This document shows, piece after piece, positions 1 through 7,276 of a stretch of DNA of 16,142 nt. Origin of the DNA: UCB3 sp964415605. GTDB lineage: Bacteria; Chloroflexota; Anaerolineae; Epilineales; Epilineaceae. Location: positions 1-16,142 of the forward strand of contig CAYQBA010000109.1 in NCBI GenBank assembly GCA_964415605.1, read 5' to 3'. Each line of letters starts with the position of its first letter. The first letter of the stretch is position 1. Both the position numbers and the translations under genes were made by a program. Under the pieces are notes generated by a model that was not told where the DNA came from, did not search any database, and saw nothing but the letters and a program-made list of their open reading frames with translations.

Positions 1-2
1 CG

Positions 3-824
3 CCCCCGGACGGGACCGCCGCGGCGCCCGGCGCCGACGCGAACGGCCGCCACGGGCCGAACGGCCACGCCGGGGCGCCCGCCGCGCCCGGGGCGCTGGA
101 CGGCGAACCGCAGTACGCGCTCGCGGGCATCGACTTCACGATCGAGCCCGGGCAGGTCGTGGCGATCGTCGGGCCGAGCGGGTCGGGAAAGACCACGATC
201 GGCTACCTGCTGGCCCGGCAGTTCGACCCCACCCGTGGGCGGGTGTTCCTCGACGGCCACGACCTGCGGTCGCTGAAGCTCGACACCCTGTCGCGCACGA
301 TCGGCGTGGTGGCCCAGGAGTCGTACTTCTTCCACGACACCATCGGCGCTAACCTGCGCTTCGCGTGCCCCGAGGCGACGCCCGCGGCCATCGAGGCCGC
401 CTGCCGCGCCGCCAACATCCACGACTTCATCGCGGGGCTGCCGGAGGGCTACGACACCGTCGTCGGCGAGCGGGGCTACCGCCTGTCGGGCGGCGAGAAG
501 CAGCGGCTGGCGCTGGCGCGGGTGATCCTCAAGAACCCGCGCATCATCGTGCTGGACGAGGCGACGAGCCACCTCGACAGCCAAAACGAGGCGCTGATCC
601 AGGAGGCGCTCGAGCGCGTCATGCACGACCGCACCAGCCTCGTCATCGCGCACCGGCTGTCGACGGTCCTCCAGGCCGACCAGATCCTCGTCTTGAGCGC
701 CGGCCGCGTGGTCGAGCGCGGCACGCACGCCGAGCTGCTGGCCCAGGGCGGGTTGTACACGGATCTGTATGAGACCCAGCTCAACGCGGCCACGCAGGGG
801 GTGGAACCGGGCGTGGGGAGGTAG
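3..824 (+). CDS. ABC exporter ATP-binding domain, 3' part only
   Basis: The frame is open to the left edge, so the start and the membrane domain lie outside the window; 273 residues are visible. The first ~38 visible residues are a Gly/Ala/Pro-rich stretch. A complete nucleotide-binding core follows: Walker A GPSGSGKTT (nt 171-197), Q-loop VVAQESYFF, signature LSGGEKQRLALAR, Walker B IIVLDEATSHLD and switch histidine IAHRLSTV. This motif set and the C-terminal position are those of type IV/B-family exporters (MsbA/LmrA-like half transporters with the membrane domain fused in front). In that family ATP binding and hydrolysis drive export of lipids, drugs or peptides; the substrate cannot be told. 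A GTG at 159 lies inside the Walker A strand and is not a real start. Unusual: the low-complexity stretch sits where the first strands of the ATPase domain should be. The gene ends with TAG at 822-824, 34 bases before the rpsT promoter. Confidence 0.9.
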   Translation, partial: PPDGTAAAPGADANGRHGPNGHAGAPAAPGALDGEPQYALAGIDFTIEPGQVVAIVGPSGSGKTTIGYLLARQFDPTRGRVFLDGHDLRSLKLDTLSRTIGVVAQESYFFHDTIGANLRFACPEATPAAIEAACRAANIHDFIAGLPEGYDTVVGERGYRLSGGEKQRLALARVILKNPRIIVLDEATSHLDSQNEALIQEALERVMHDRTSLVIAHRLSTVLQADQILVLSAGRVVERGTHAELLAQGGLYTDLYETQLNAATQGVEPGVGR

Positions 825-857
825 GCCGCCGCCCGGCACGCCGCCATCACGATTCAT

Positions 858-886
858 TTGGACGATCACGCCCGCGCCGCTATCCT
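858..886 (+). promoter_or_regulatory. Promoter of rpsT
   Basis: TTGGAC at 858-863 and TATCCT at 881-886 are separated by 17 bases, a good sigma-70-type arrangement in otherwise GC-rich DNA. Predicted transcription start is about 893, giving a leader of about 40 nt. Assigned by pattern only. Confidence 0.6.
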
Positions 887-933
887 AATGTATTGCAGTA
901 GAGATCGCCCGACCGACAGCAAGGAGCAACGCC

Positions 934-1212
934 GTGGCCAATACCAAGTCCGCCGAGAAGCGCACCCGGCAGTCCGAGACGCGACACGTCCGGAACCGCT
1001 GGTATCGCACCCGCTGCCGCACCTTCGTCAAGCGCGCCCGGGCCCAGATGGCCTCGGGCGACCTCGAGAAGGCCCAGGACTCCGTCCGCCGCGCCGGCCA
1101 GGCGCTGGACGTGGCGAGCCAGAAGGGCGTCATCCACAAGAACGCGGCCGCCCGCACCAAGTCGCGCCTGGCGCTCGCCCTCAACAAGCTGACGGCGGGC
1201 GGCGGGGACTGA
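934..1212 (+). CDS. rpsT: 30S ribosomal protein S20
   Basis: This 92-residue, strongly basic protein matches bacterial S20 in length and pattern: MANTKSAEKR at the start, RNRWYRTRCRTFVKR in the first helix, and the conserved end with GVIHKNAAARTKSRLA. S20 is a three-helix protein that binds 16S rRNA at the 5' domain and helix 44 during early 30S assembly. The start is GTG at 934, supported by AAGGAG at 921-926 with 7-base spacing. The gene is monocistronic: it has its own promoter at 858-886 and a strong hairpin terminator at 1243-1276. S20 is commonly a single-gene transcription unit in bacteria. Nothing is unusual beyond the GTG start. Confidence 0.97.
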   Translation: MANTKSAEKRTRQSETRHVRNRWYRTRCRTFVKRARAQMASGDLEKAQDSVRRAGQALDVASQKGVIHKNAAARTKSRLALALNKLTAGGGD

Positions 1213-1242
1213 TCCCCGGCCCCGGCTGATCTCCACTGCACC

Positions 1243-1276
1243 GACGCCGCCCCCCGCGGGGCGGCGTCTTGTATTT
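1243..1276 (+). terminator. Rho-independent terminator of rpsT
   Basis: Perfect 11-bp stem, GACGCCGCCCC (1243-1253) with GGGGCGGCGTC (1258-1268), loop CCGC, followed directly by a T-rich tail TTGTATTT. It lies 31 bases after the rpsT stop and just before the SOS-type promoter at 1292, so it isolates the two transcription units. Confidence 0.85.
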
Positions 1277-1291
1277 CCTCGCCCCAAGGTC

Positions 1292-1321
1292 TTGACATAG
1301 AACGCTTGTTCGTGATATACT
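1292..1321 (+). promoter_or_regulatory. Strong promoter of the S24-like gene
   Basis: Perfect -35 TTGACA at 1292-1297 and -10 TATACT at 1316-1321, 18-base spacer, with TG at 1313-1314 forming an extended -10. Predicted transcription start is about 1328. This is one of the two best sigma-70 promoters in the window, as expected for a gene held off by a repressor. Confidence 0.85.
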
Positions 1322-1334
1322 AGAACACGCGTTC
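1300..1334 (+). promoter_or_regulatory. Two LexA (SOS) operators, Gram-positive type
   Basis: Box 1 is GAAC-GCTT-GTTC at 1300-1311, lying between the -35 and -10 elements. Box 2 is GAAC-ACGC-GTTC at 1323-1334, covering the transcription start. Both are perfect GAAC-N4-GTTC palindromes, the core of the LexA operator known from Bacillus and other Gram-positive-type lineages. Their centres are 23 bases apart, about two helical turns, so two LexA dimers could bind the same face. The sites and spacing are seen directly; LexA control is inferred. Confidence 0.85.
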
Positions 1335-1343
1335 GGCAACCAC

Positions 1344-1382
1344 GGCTCGCCGGCGGTGCGGACACCGCGCCGCCGGCGAGCC
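1344..1382 (+). promoter_or_regulatory. Long leader hairpin before the S24-like gene
   Basis: A 13-bp perfect stem, 1344-1356 with 1370-1382, continues through one G-U pair to 18 bp (1344-1361 with 1365-1382) closed by a three-base ACA loop. It lies in the predicted 5' leader, ends six bases before the ribosome binding site, and has no T tract after it. It is therefore more likely an mRNA stability or translation-control element than a terminator. Confidence 0.6.
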
Positions 1383-1400
1383 CAAACAGGTGAGGCCACC

Positions 1401-1928
1401 ATGATCTCTCAGGCTCTTCTGCTCGACACCTCCCCGTCGCTCCCCACGCGCGCCCTGCGCCGGGCGACGCGCGCCCATGCCGCCGCCCCGGCCGCCCTGC
1501 AGGCGGTCCCGCTGCCGCTGGACCTTCCGCCCGCGCAGCCGTCCCCGGCGTGGGCGGATCCGCGGGCCGCGGCCGAGCCGGCGCCGAGATCGGTGCCCGC
1601 CGCGCTCGACGCGCGCGCGCTGCTGCGCGACGTGGTGCGCGACACGGCCGGCGTCTACACGCTGCCGGCCTCGGGCGCGCTGATGCGCGACGCGCACCTG
1701 GCCGACGGCGACATGGTCATGCTGCAGCGCGCCGACATCGTCGGGCACGGCGAGCTGGCGGCTGTGCGGGTCAAGCCCGAAGGCGCGACGATGCTCCGCC
1801 GCGTGTACTTCGAGAACGGCGGCATCCGCCTGCAGCCCGAGAGCCACCGCGCTCCCGCCGCGGTGGTCGCGCGCGACGCGGTCGAGATCCAGGGCCGCGT
1901 GATCGCCATCGTCCGCCGGCCGGCCTAG
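1401..1928 (+). CDS. LexA/UmuD-like S24 domain protein, catalytic dyad lost
   Basis: Residues ~84-175 of this 175-aa protein align with the C-terminal peptidase fold of LexA and UmuD: YTLPASGALM, then ADGDMVML, HGELAAVRV, GATMLRRVYF, GIRLQPES, and VEIQGRVIAIVR at the end. In LexA/UmuD the motif SG-x-S-M carries the catalytic serine and the strand T-V-K-R carries the lysine. Here these read SGALM (Leu94) and TMLR (Leu132), so both catalytic residues are gone and self-cleavage is not expected. Residues 1-80 are Ala/Pro-rich with no visible helix-turn-helix, so it is not a LexA repressor. ATG at 1401 is chosen because AGGTGAGG lies 5 bases upstream; a GTG at 1356 in the same frame falls inside the leader hairpin. 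It is preceded by an SOS-type promoter, so it is probably damage-induced. Function unknown; a dimerising UmuD-like accessory protein is one possibility. Confidence 0.8.
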   Translation: MISQALLLDTSPSLPTRALRRATRAHAAAPAALQAVPLPLDLPPAQPSPAWADPRAAAEPAPRSVPAALDARALLRDVVRDTAGVYTLPASGALMRDAHLADGDMVMLQRADIVGHGELAAVRVKPEGATMLRRVYFENGGIRLQPESHRAPAAVVARDAVEIQGRVIAIVRRPA

Positions 1929-1934
1929 CAGCCC

Positions 1935-1968
1935 GATGCATCCGGGCGCCGCAGCGCGCCCGGATGCG

Positions 1969-1970
<2 letters not shown>
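1935..1970. terminator. Shared terminator hairpin between convergent genes
   Basis: Perfect 12-bp stem GCATCCGGGCGC (1938-1949) with GCGCCCGGATGC (1956-1967), extendable to 15 bp with one G-U pair (1935-1949 with 1956-1970). It sits between the convergent S24-like gene and glmS, and its outer pairs include two bases of the glmS stop codon (1969-1971). Neither side has a clear T tract, so it may act as a bidirectional terminator or 3' end stabiliser. Confidence 0.6.
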
Positions 1971-3849
<1,879 letters not shown>

Positions 3850-3934
3850 GGGGGTTCCTCCTGAGAATGAAGGGTGAACGAGCGGCTCGCGCCCGGCCGC
3901 GGATCGGCCGTCGCGAGATGTTCGTGCACCGCGA

Positions 3935-4175
3935 GCCCCTTTGGCCCCCCGGTTGCCCGGGGGTTTTGTGGGCCGGCTTTCGCTCTCAGGAGGAAGGTAT
4001 GGGGGGGCCGTGCCAGCCCCGGAGGCATCCACCGAAGGGTTCGATTTTCGCCGCGGGCGGGTCGCCCGCGGCTTGGCCCGGCGCGTCCGGGAACCTCCAC
4101 CTCGTCAACGCCATGCCCCGGCGCGGCGGCCGCAACCCGCCGGCCGTCCGACCGCATGGCGTCCTGGTGCTGGAC
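3935..4175 (-). ncRNA. glmS self-cleaving ribozyme/riboswitch
   Basis: The glmS leader RNA matches the known glmS ribozyme in order. The cleavage core is A|GCACCAGGAC, with predicted scission between 4171 and 4170. A helix GCCAUGC/GCAUGGC (4160-4154 with 4116-4110) follows. Next are invariant GUUGACGAGG (4109-4100), helix strand GGAGG (4098-4094), AUCGAA (4045-4040), UUCGGUGGAUGCCUCC (4036-4021), hairpin GGGGC/GCCCC (4020-4004), and ACAAAA followed by a GCAA-capped 7-bp hairpin and GCCAAAG (3969-3939). The guanine taken as general base in known structures is at 4106. In the usual core AGCGCC pairs through CGCC with GGCG; here both change (CACC with GGUG), so pairing is kept. In this class glucosamine-6-phosphate acts as cofactor for cleavage and lowers glmS mRNA. 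The 3' end is approximate. An extra ~48-nt insert is described separately. Confidence 0.93.
4050..4091 (-). other. Two-hairpin insertion inside the glmS ribozyme
   Basis: Between the GGAGGUU strand and the AUCGAA element, which are adjacent in the Bacillus subtilis and Thermoanaerobacter ribozymes as I recall them, this RNA carries about 48 extra nucleotides. They form two hairpins: CCCGG-ACGCG-CCGGG (4091-4077) and a 10-bp GCCGCGGGCG-ACC-CGCCCGCGGC (4072-4050). The flanking conserved blocks are intact. Confidence 0.75.
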
Positions 4176-4204
4176 CTTCTCCACCGACGGCCCGGCGTCG
4201 CCGT

Positions 4205-4272
4205 ACACGCGCGTTCACGGATCGGCTCGGGCGGGTTCGCGGCCTCCTTTCGTGACCAAGGCCGGCGCGTGT
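4205..4272 (-). other. Folded 5' domain of the glmS leader
   Basis: Upstream of the ribozyme, ACACGCGC (4272-4265) can pair with GCGCGUGU (4212-4205), and a nested UCACG can pair with CGUGA. This would form a closed domain at the very 5' end of the transcript. No known RNA class is recognised. Confidence 0.35.
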
Positions 4273-4281
4273 CAGGGGCGA

Positions 4282-4287
4282 AGCATA
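4282..4287 (-). promoter_or_regulatory. Candidate extended -10 promoter for glmS
   Basis: On the minus strand TGC-TATGCT forms an extended -10 (TATGCT is the complement of 4282-4287). No good -35 is visible at 16-18 bases. The predicted start at about 4275 would give a leader of about 425 nt that contains the whole ribozyme. Confidence 0.4.
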
Positions 4288-4319
4288 GCACACAGGCGCG
4301 GTGGTGGGAGGCGGCCGGA

Positions 4320-4353
4320 GTCCGGGGCGGGCACTGTGCTGCCCGCCCCGGAC
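4320..4353. repeat. Perfect 14-bp inverted repeat (hairpin)
   Basis: GTCCGGGGCGGGCA (4320-4333) and TGCCCGCCCCGGAC (4340-4353) flank a six-base loop. It lies between the end of the HerA-like gene and the glmS promoter, so it may end transcription from the HerA-like gene, although no T tract follows on either strand. It also borders the transposase remnant, so a link to a lost element is possible. Confidence 0.55.
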
Positions 4354-4390
4354 GATGTGCGTCACGGCCGCTGTCGCACCTGCCTCCAGC

Positions 4391-4557
4391 ACTCGGCTCA
4401 GGTCGGAGACGAGCTCGCTGGCGGTGCCGCGCCGCTGGGTGGTCGAGCGCTCGTTTGCCTGCACCGTCGCCCATCGCCGAGTTGCCGCGGACCACGAAGC
4501 CCTCGGGGGCACCAACAGGGCTTTCTCCCCATTGCCTTGACTCGTATCATGCTGCGC
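4391..4557 (+). pseudogene. IS5-type transposase C-terminal remnant, frameshifted
   Basis: In one plus-strand frame, 4424-4525 encodes VPRRWVVERSFACTVAHRR and continues to HEAL and TNRAF. This resembles the conserved C-terminal block of IS5-family DDE transposases (RRWVVER-x-FAW-...-RR-x2-xD-x-E), in which the Glu of VVER is catalytic. After AF the frame runs into TGA at 4538, but the next frame continues IALTRIMLR (4531-4557), which fits the usual end of the family (IAMIRLMLRR). So this is a decayed tail with one frameshift and no upstream domain. No terminal inverted repeats or target duplications could be identified. It lies between the glmS promoter and the 3' end of the HerA-like gene. 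Recognition is by motif only. Confidence 0.6.
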
Positions 4558-4587
4558 GGTGAGGACCCCCGCCGCCGACCAAACGCG

Positions 4588-7155
4588 CTACCCGTACGCC
4601 GCCATCCGCACCGTGCGCCCCACCCCGTCGTCGAACGTGATCCACCACTCGGGCAGCCAGGCCAGCGCCACCGCCTGCACGTCGATGTCGCTGCGGCGCG
4701 GCGCGAGCTCGACCGTCGTCAGCTCGTCGGCCACCGCGTCCCACTTCCGCGTCACCTCGTCGAGGCGTGCCTGCAGCTCCGCCTCGAGCGCCGCCTTCCG
4801 CTCGGTTAGCGTGGCCACCTGCTCCCGCCCCTCCTCGACCTCCGCGGTCGCCCGCGACGTCATGCGCCGCTTGGTGAGCGCGCTGTTCAGCGTTCCCGTG
4901 GCGCCCCGGCGGCGGCCGAACAACATGCCGAGGACGCCCGCGCCCAGGTTGACGAGCTCGTGCTGCTTGCGCGCGGCCGCCTCGGCCTCGTCCTTGGCCA
5001 GCGCCGTCTCCTGGCGGCGGATCTGATCGGCAACGCGCGCGACGTCGTCGCCGAGGTCATCCTCGATCTTGTCGATCTCGGCGTCCCGCCGCTCGCGCGC
5101 GGCCTGCTGCAGGCGCGCCATGAAGTCGCGGTCCGTCTCGCCCGGCTTCTGCGCCACCCCGAGGCCGGCGTGCGTCGTGAGCTTCAACCGGCTCCCGGCG
5201 TACAGCCAGTCCGCCAGGTCGGCGGCGATGCGCTTGAGATCAGCGGCCGAGTCGGCCTTGTCCGGCACCGGCCCGAAGCTCGGGCCGTCGGCGTCCGGGG
5301 GCGACTCGGGCGCGGGCAGGAGCGCGCCGGCCGCGGCCGCCATGGGCTCCGCCCGGCCCCAGTCCACCCGCTCCAGCCCTTCGCCCAGACGGCCGAGGAG
5401 CCGAGTCTCGACGGCCGCGTCGACCTGCAGCTTGCGATCGATGTAGCGCACCGTGGCGATGCCCGCAACGACCGGCTCGTAGACTAGACGGGCGCCTCGC
5501 GGTGTCGTCGCCCCGCCGAGCTGCCGCGCGGCGGCCTGCGCCGCCGCGGCCCGGCTGACGGTGAGCGGAACGTACACCTGCGCCACCGTGGGGCCGAGCT
5601 CGGCGGGCGCGCCGGTGTAGCCGTCGGGCAAACCCGTCGCCGCCGCGGCCGCCGGCCTGGGCCGGGACACGCCGGTCTCGACATCCTTGCCGCCGCCCCG
5701 CGGCGCCGGGGCGGCCCGATCCGCGGCCGCGGCCGCCGCCGGCTTGCGCCCCGCCATGAGATCGCTCACCTGCGGCTTCGTCAACGGCCCGCGCAGGTAG
5801 CTCATGGCCCAGCGCGTGTTGAACACCACCGGCCCGGCGGCGTGCACGTTGTGCAGCAGGAAGACCCGCTGGCCGAGCTGCGTGATCAGCGCGCTGAAGT
5901 CCACGTCGGGCGCCGCGCCCGCGGCAGCGATGGCGCCCTCCAGACCGGCCAGCACGCGTTCCTTGTCGCGCTCCGCCTGCAGCTTGCCGATGAACCACGT
6001 GCCGGCATTGGTGAGGCCCTTGTAGTCCAGGTCCACCGGGTTTTGGGTGACGAGCATGACCCCCAGGCCGAAGGCGCGCGCCTGCTTCAGCAGCGTCAGG
6101 AGCGGGCGCTTGGACGGCGGCTCGGCGCTGGGCGGGAAGAACCCGAACACCTCGTCGAAGTACACCAGCGCGCGCAAGCTGGTGGTCCCGGACTGGCGGC
6201 GCATCCACGTGACGAGGCTCTCGAGGAGGAGCGTCACGATGAACATGCGCTCGCTGTCGCTGAGATGGGCGATGTAGAAGACGCTGTGCCGCGGCTTGCC
6301 GTCGGGCGCGAAGAACAGCGCGTCGATGTCGAGCGGCTCGCCCTGCAGCCAGGTCTGGAAGGCCGGCGCGGCCACCAAGCCGTTGAAAGCCATCGCCAGC
6401 GCGAAGCGGTCCTTGGGCGGGTAAAACGTGTCGACGTCGAACACGCCGAGCTGCTTCAACGGGGGGCTCTGCACCGCCGTGATCAGCGTGGCCAGGTCGA
6501 GGTCCTGCCCCGCCCGCCAGTAGTGCTCGAACAGGTTGGCCAAGAGCACCGCCTCGCGGCTGCGCGTCGGGTCGGCGTCGCTGTCGATGAGCCCCAGCAG
6601 CGCGGCCACCGTGCCGCCGATCCGCTCGCGCAGCACCTCGGCCTCGGTCGCCCAATCCAGGTCCGGCGCGGCCAGGCTGCCCAGGATGTTGACCGGGACG
6701 CCGGCGTCGGAGCCCGGCGTGAAGATGGTGTAGTCGACGGTCCCCTGCAGCGCGCGGATGCGGTCGCCCGTGATGCCCCAGTCCGCCAGCCCCGCCCGCC
6801 ACTGCTCGGCGGTCGCCGCGGCGTAGTCGTCGAGCGACTGCCCCTTGCGGCGGGCGTCGTCGGCGTTGACCCATGGCCGGAAGTCCGCCGGCCGCAGCTC
6901 CGGGAACTGCAGCAGCAGGTTGGTGATGTCGCCCTTGGGGTCGATCAGGATGGCCGGAACGCGGTCCAGACCAGCCTCCTCCAGGAGCCCGACGCACAGG
7001 CCGGTCTTGCCGCTGCCGGTCATCCCGATGCACACGGCGTGCGTCGTCAGGTCGCGCGCGTCGTAGACCACGGGCGTCTCGGTCCGCGCACGCTGCGCGA
7101 CGTCGTACTCGGCGCCCAGGTAGAACGCGCCCAGCTTCTCGGGCGGAGCTTGCAT
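4588..7155 (-). CDS. HerA/FtsK-clan P-loop ATPase with coiled-coil C-terminus
   Basis: 855 residues from the chosen ATG; an ATG two codons earlier (7161) has its GGGGAG too close, while from 7155 the spacing is 6. Numbering from 7161: Walker A GMTGSGKT 46-53, IDPKGDIT 73-80, Walker B ALVYFDEVFGF 331-341, sensor-like VTQNP 371-375 and IGKLQAERDKERV 391-403. The layout fits the HerA/DUF87 branch of hexameric DNA or protein-pumping ATPases. After an Ala/Pro linker (471-510) comes a second globular part (520-670), then charged likely coiled coil (680-735), a Gly-rich hydrophobic patch NLGAGVLGMLFGRRRG (738-753) and more coiled coil (770-815). No NurA nuclease is adjacent, so a role in end resection is not supported. 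It lies alone on the minus strand between glmS and the lamin-tail protein. Function unknown; cytoplasmic or membrane-associated. Confidence 0.85.
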   Translation of the reverse strand: MQAPPEKLGAFYLGAEYDVAQRARTETPVVYDARDLTTHAVCIGMTGSGKTGLCVGLLEEAGLDRVPAILIDPKGDITNLLLQFPELRPADFRPWVNADDARRKGQSLDDYAAATAEQWRAGLADWGITGDRIRALQGTVDYTIFTPGSDAGVPVNILGSLAAPDLDWATEAEVLRERIGGTVAALLGLIDSDADPTRSREAVLLANLFEHYWRAGQDLDLATLITAVQSPPLKQLGVFDVDTFYPPKDRFALAMAFNGLVAAPAFQTWLQGEPLDIDALFFAPDGKPRHSVFYIAHLSDSERMFIVTLLLESLVTWMRRQSGTTSLRALVYFDEVFGFFPPSAEPPSKRPLLTLLKQARAFGLGVMLVTQNPVDLDYKGLTNAGTWFIGKLQAERDKERVLAGLEGAIAAAGAAPDVDFSALITQLGQRVFLLHNVHAAGPVVFNTRWAMSYLRGPLTKPQVSDLMAGRKPAAAAAADRAAPAPRGGGKDVETGVSRPRPAAAAATGLPDGYTGAPAELGPTVAQVYVPLTVSRAAAAQAAARQLGGATTPRGARLVYEPVVAGIATVRYIDRKLQVDAAVETRLLGRLGEGLERVDWGRAEPMAAAAGALLPAPESPPDADGPSFGPVPDKADSAADLKRIAADLADWLYAGSRLKLTTHAGLGVAQKPGETDRDFMARLQQAARERRDAEIDKIEDDLGDDVARVADQIRRQETALAKDEAEAAARKQHELVNLGAGVLGMLFGRRRGATGTLNSALTKRRMTSRATAEVEEGREQVATLTERKAALEAELQARLDEVTRKWDAVADELTTVELAPRRSDIDVQAVALAWLPEWWITFDDGVGRTVRMAAYG

Positions 7156-7174
7156 CGTCATCTCCCCACGGCAA

Positions 7175-7214
7175 GGCGCGCCGGGTGCCCGGTCCGCCCG
7201 GGCACCGGTGCGCC
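7175..7214. terminator. Imperfect 17-bp hairpin between minus-strand genes
   Basis: GGTGCCCGG (7184-7192) pairs perfectly with CCGGGCACC (7198-7206). Outside this, 7175-7182 pairs with 7207-7214 with one G-U pair and one bulged G. It lies between the stop of the lamin-tail gene and the Shine-Dalgarno of the HerA-like gene. It may terminate the former or shape the leader of the latter; there is no T tract. Confidence 0.45.
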
Positions 7215-7276
7215 GGCGTCAGCCACGGCGGTCGGCGTCACGATCGGATGCCCGCTCGCGGGCGCCGACCGGGTCG

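Larger units (their letters stand above)
3850..4587. other. 738-bp gene-free interval: glmS leader plus IS debris
   Basis: No intact protein gene is supported here. Reading leftward from the HerA-like stop, it holds the transposase remnant (4391-4557), the inverted repeat (4320-4353), the candidate glmS promoter (4282-4287), the folded 5' leader domain, the ribozyme (~4175-3935), about 70 nt of spacer and the glmS Shine-Dalgarno (3862-3857). Reading frames open on both strands across this stretch are products of high GC and cross the conserved RNA elements. Confidence 0.8.

Noticed and set aside
858..1229. Plus-strand open frame overlapping rpsT in another frame
   Set aside because: rpsT is certain and has its own Shine-Dalgarno; the other frame is a shadow that also crosses the promoter.
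1647..1652. Ala-Gly pair (residues 83-84) of the S24-like protein as a LexA-type self-cleavage site
   Set aside because: In LexA the Ala-Gly site lies about 34 residues before the catalytic serine; here it is only about ten before that position and aligns with the strand leading to it. The catalytic residues are also absent.
3850..4032. 61-residue N-terminal extension of GlmS from an upstream in-frame ATG
   Set aside because: The catalytic cysteine must directly follow the initiator Met, a good Shine-Dalgarno precedes ATG 3849, and the extension would translate the ribozyme.
3867..4562. Open frames on both strands upstream of glmS
   Set aside because: They run through the conserved ribozyme and leader; apart from the short transposase remnant they have no recognisable protein motifs.
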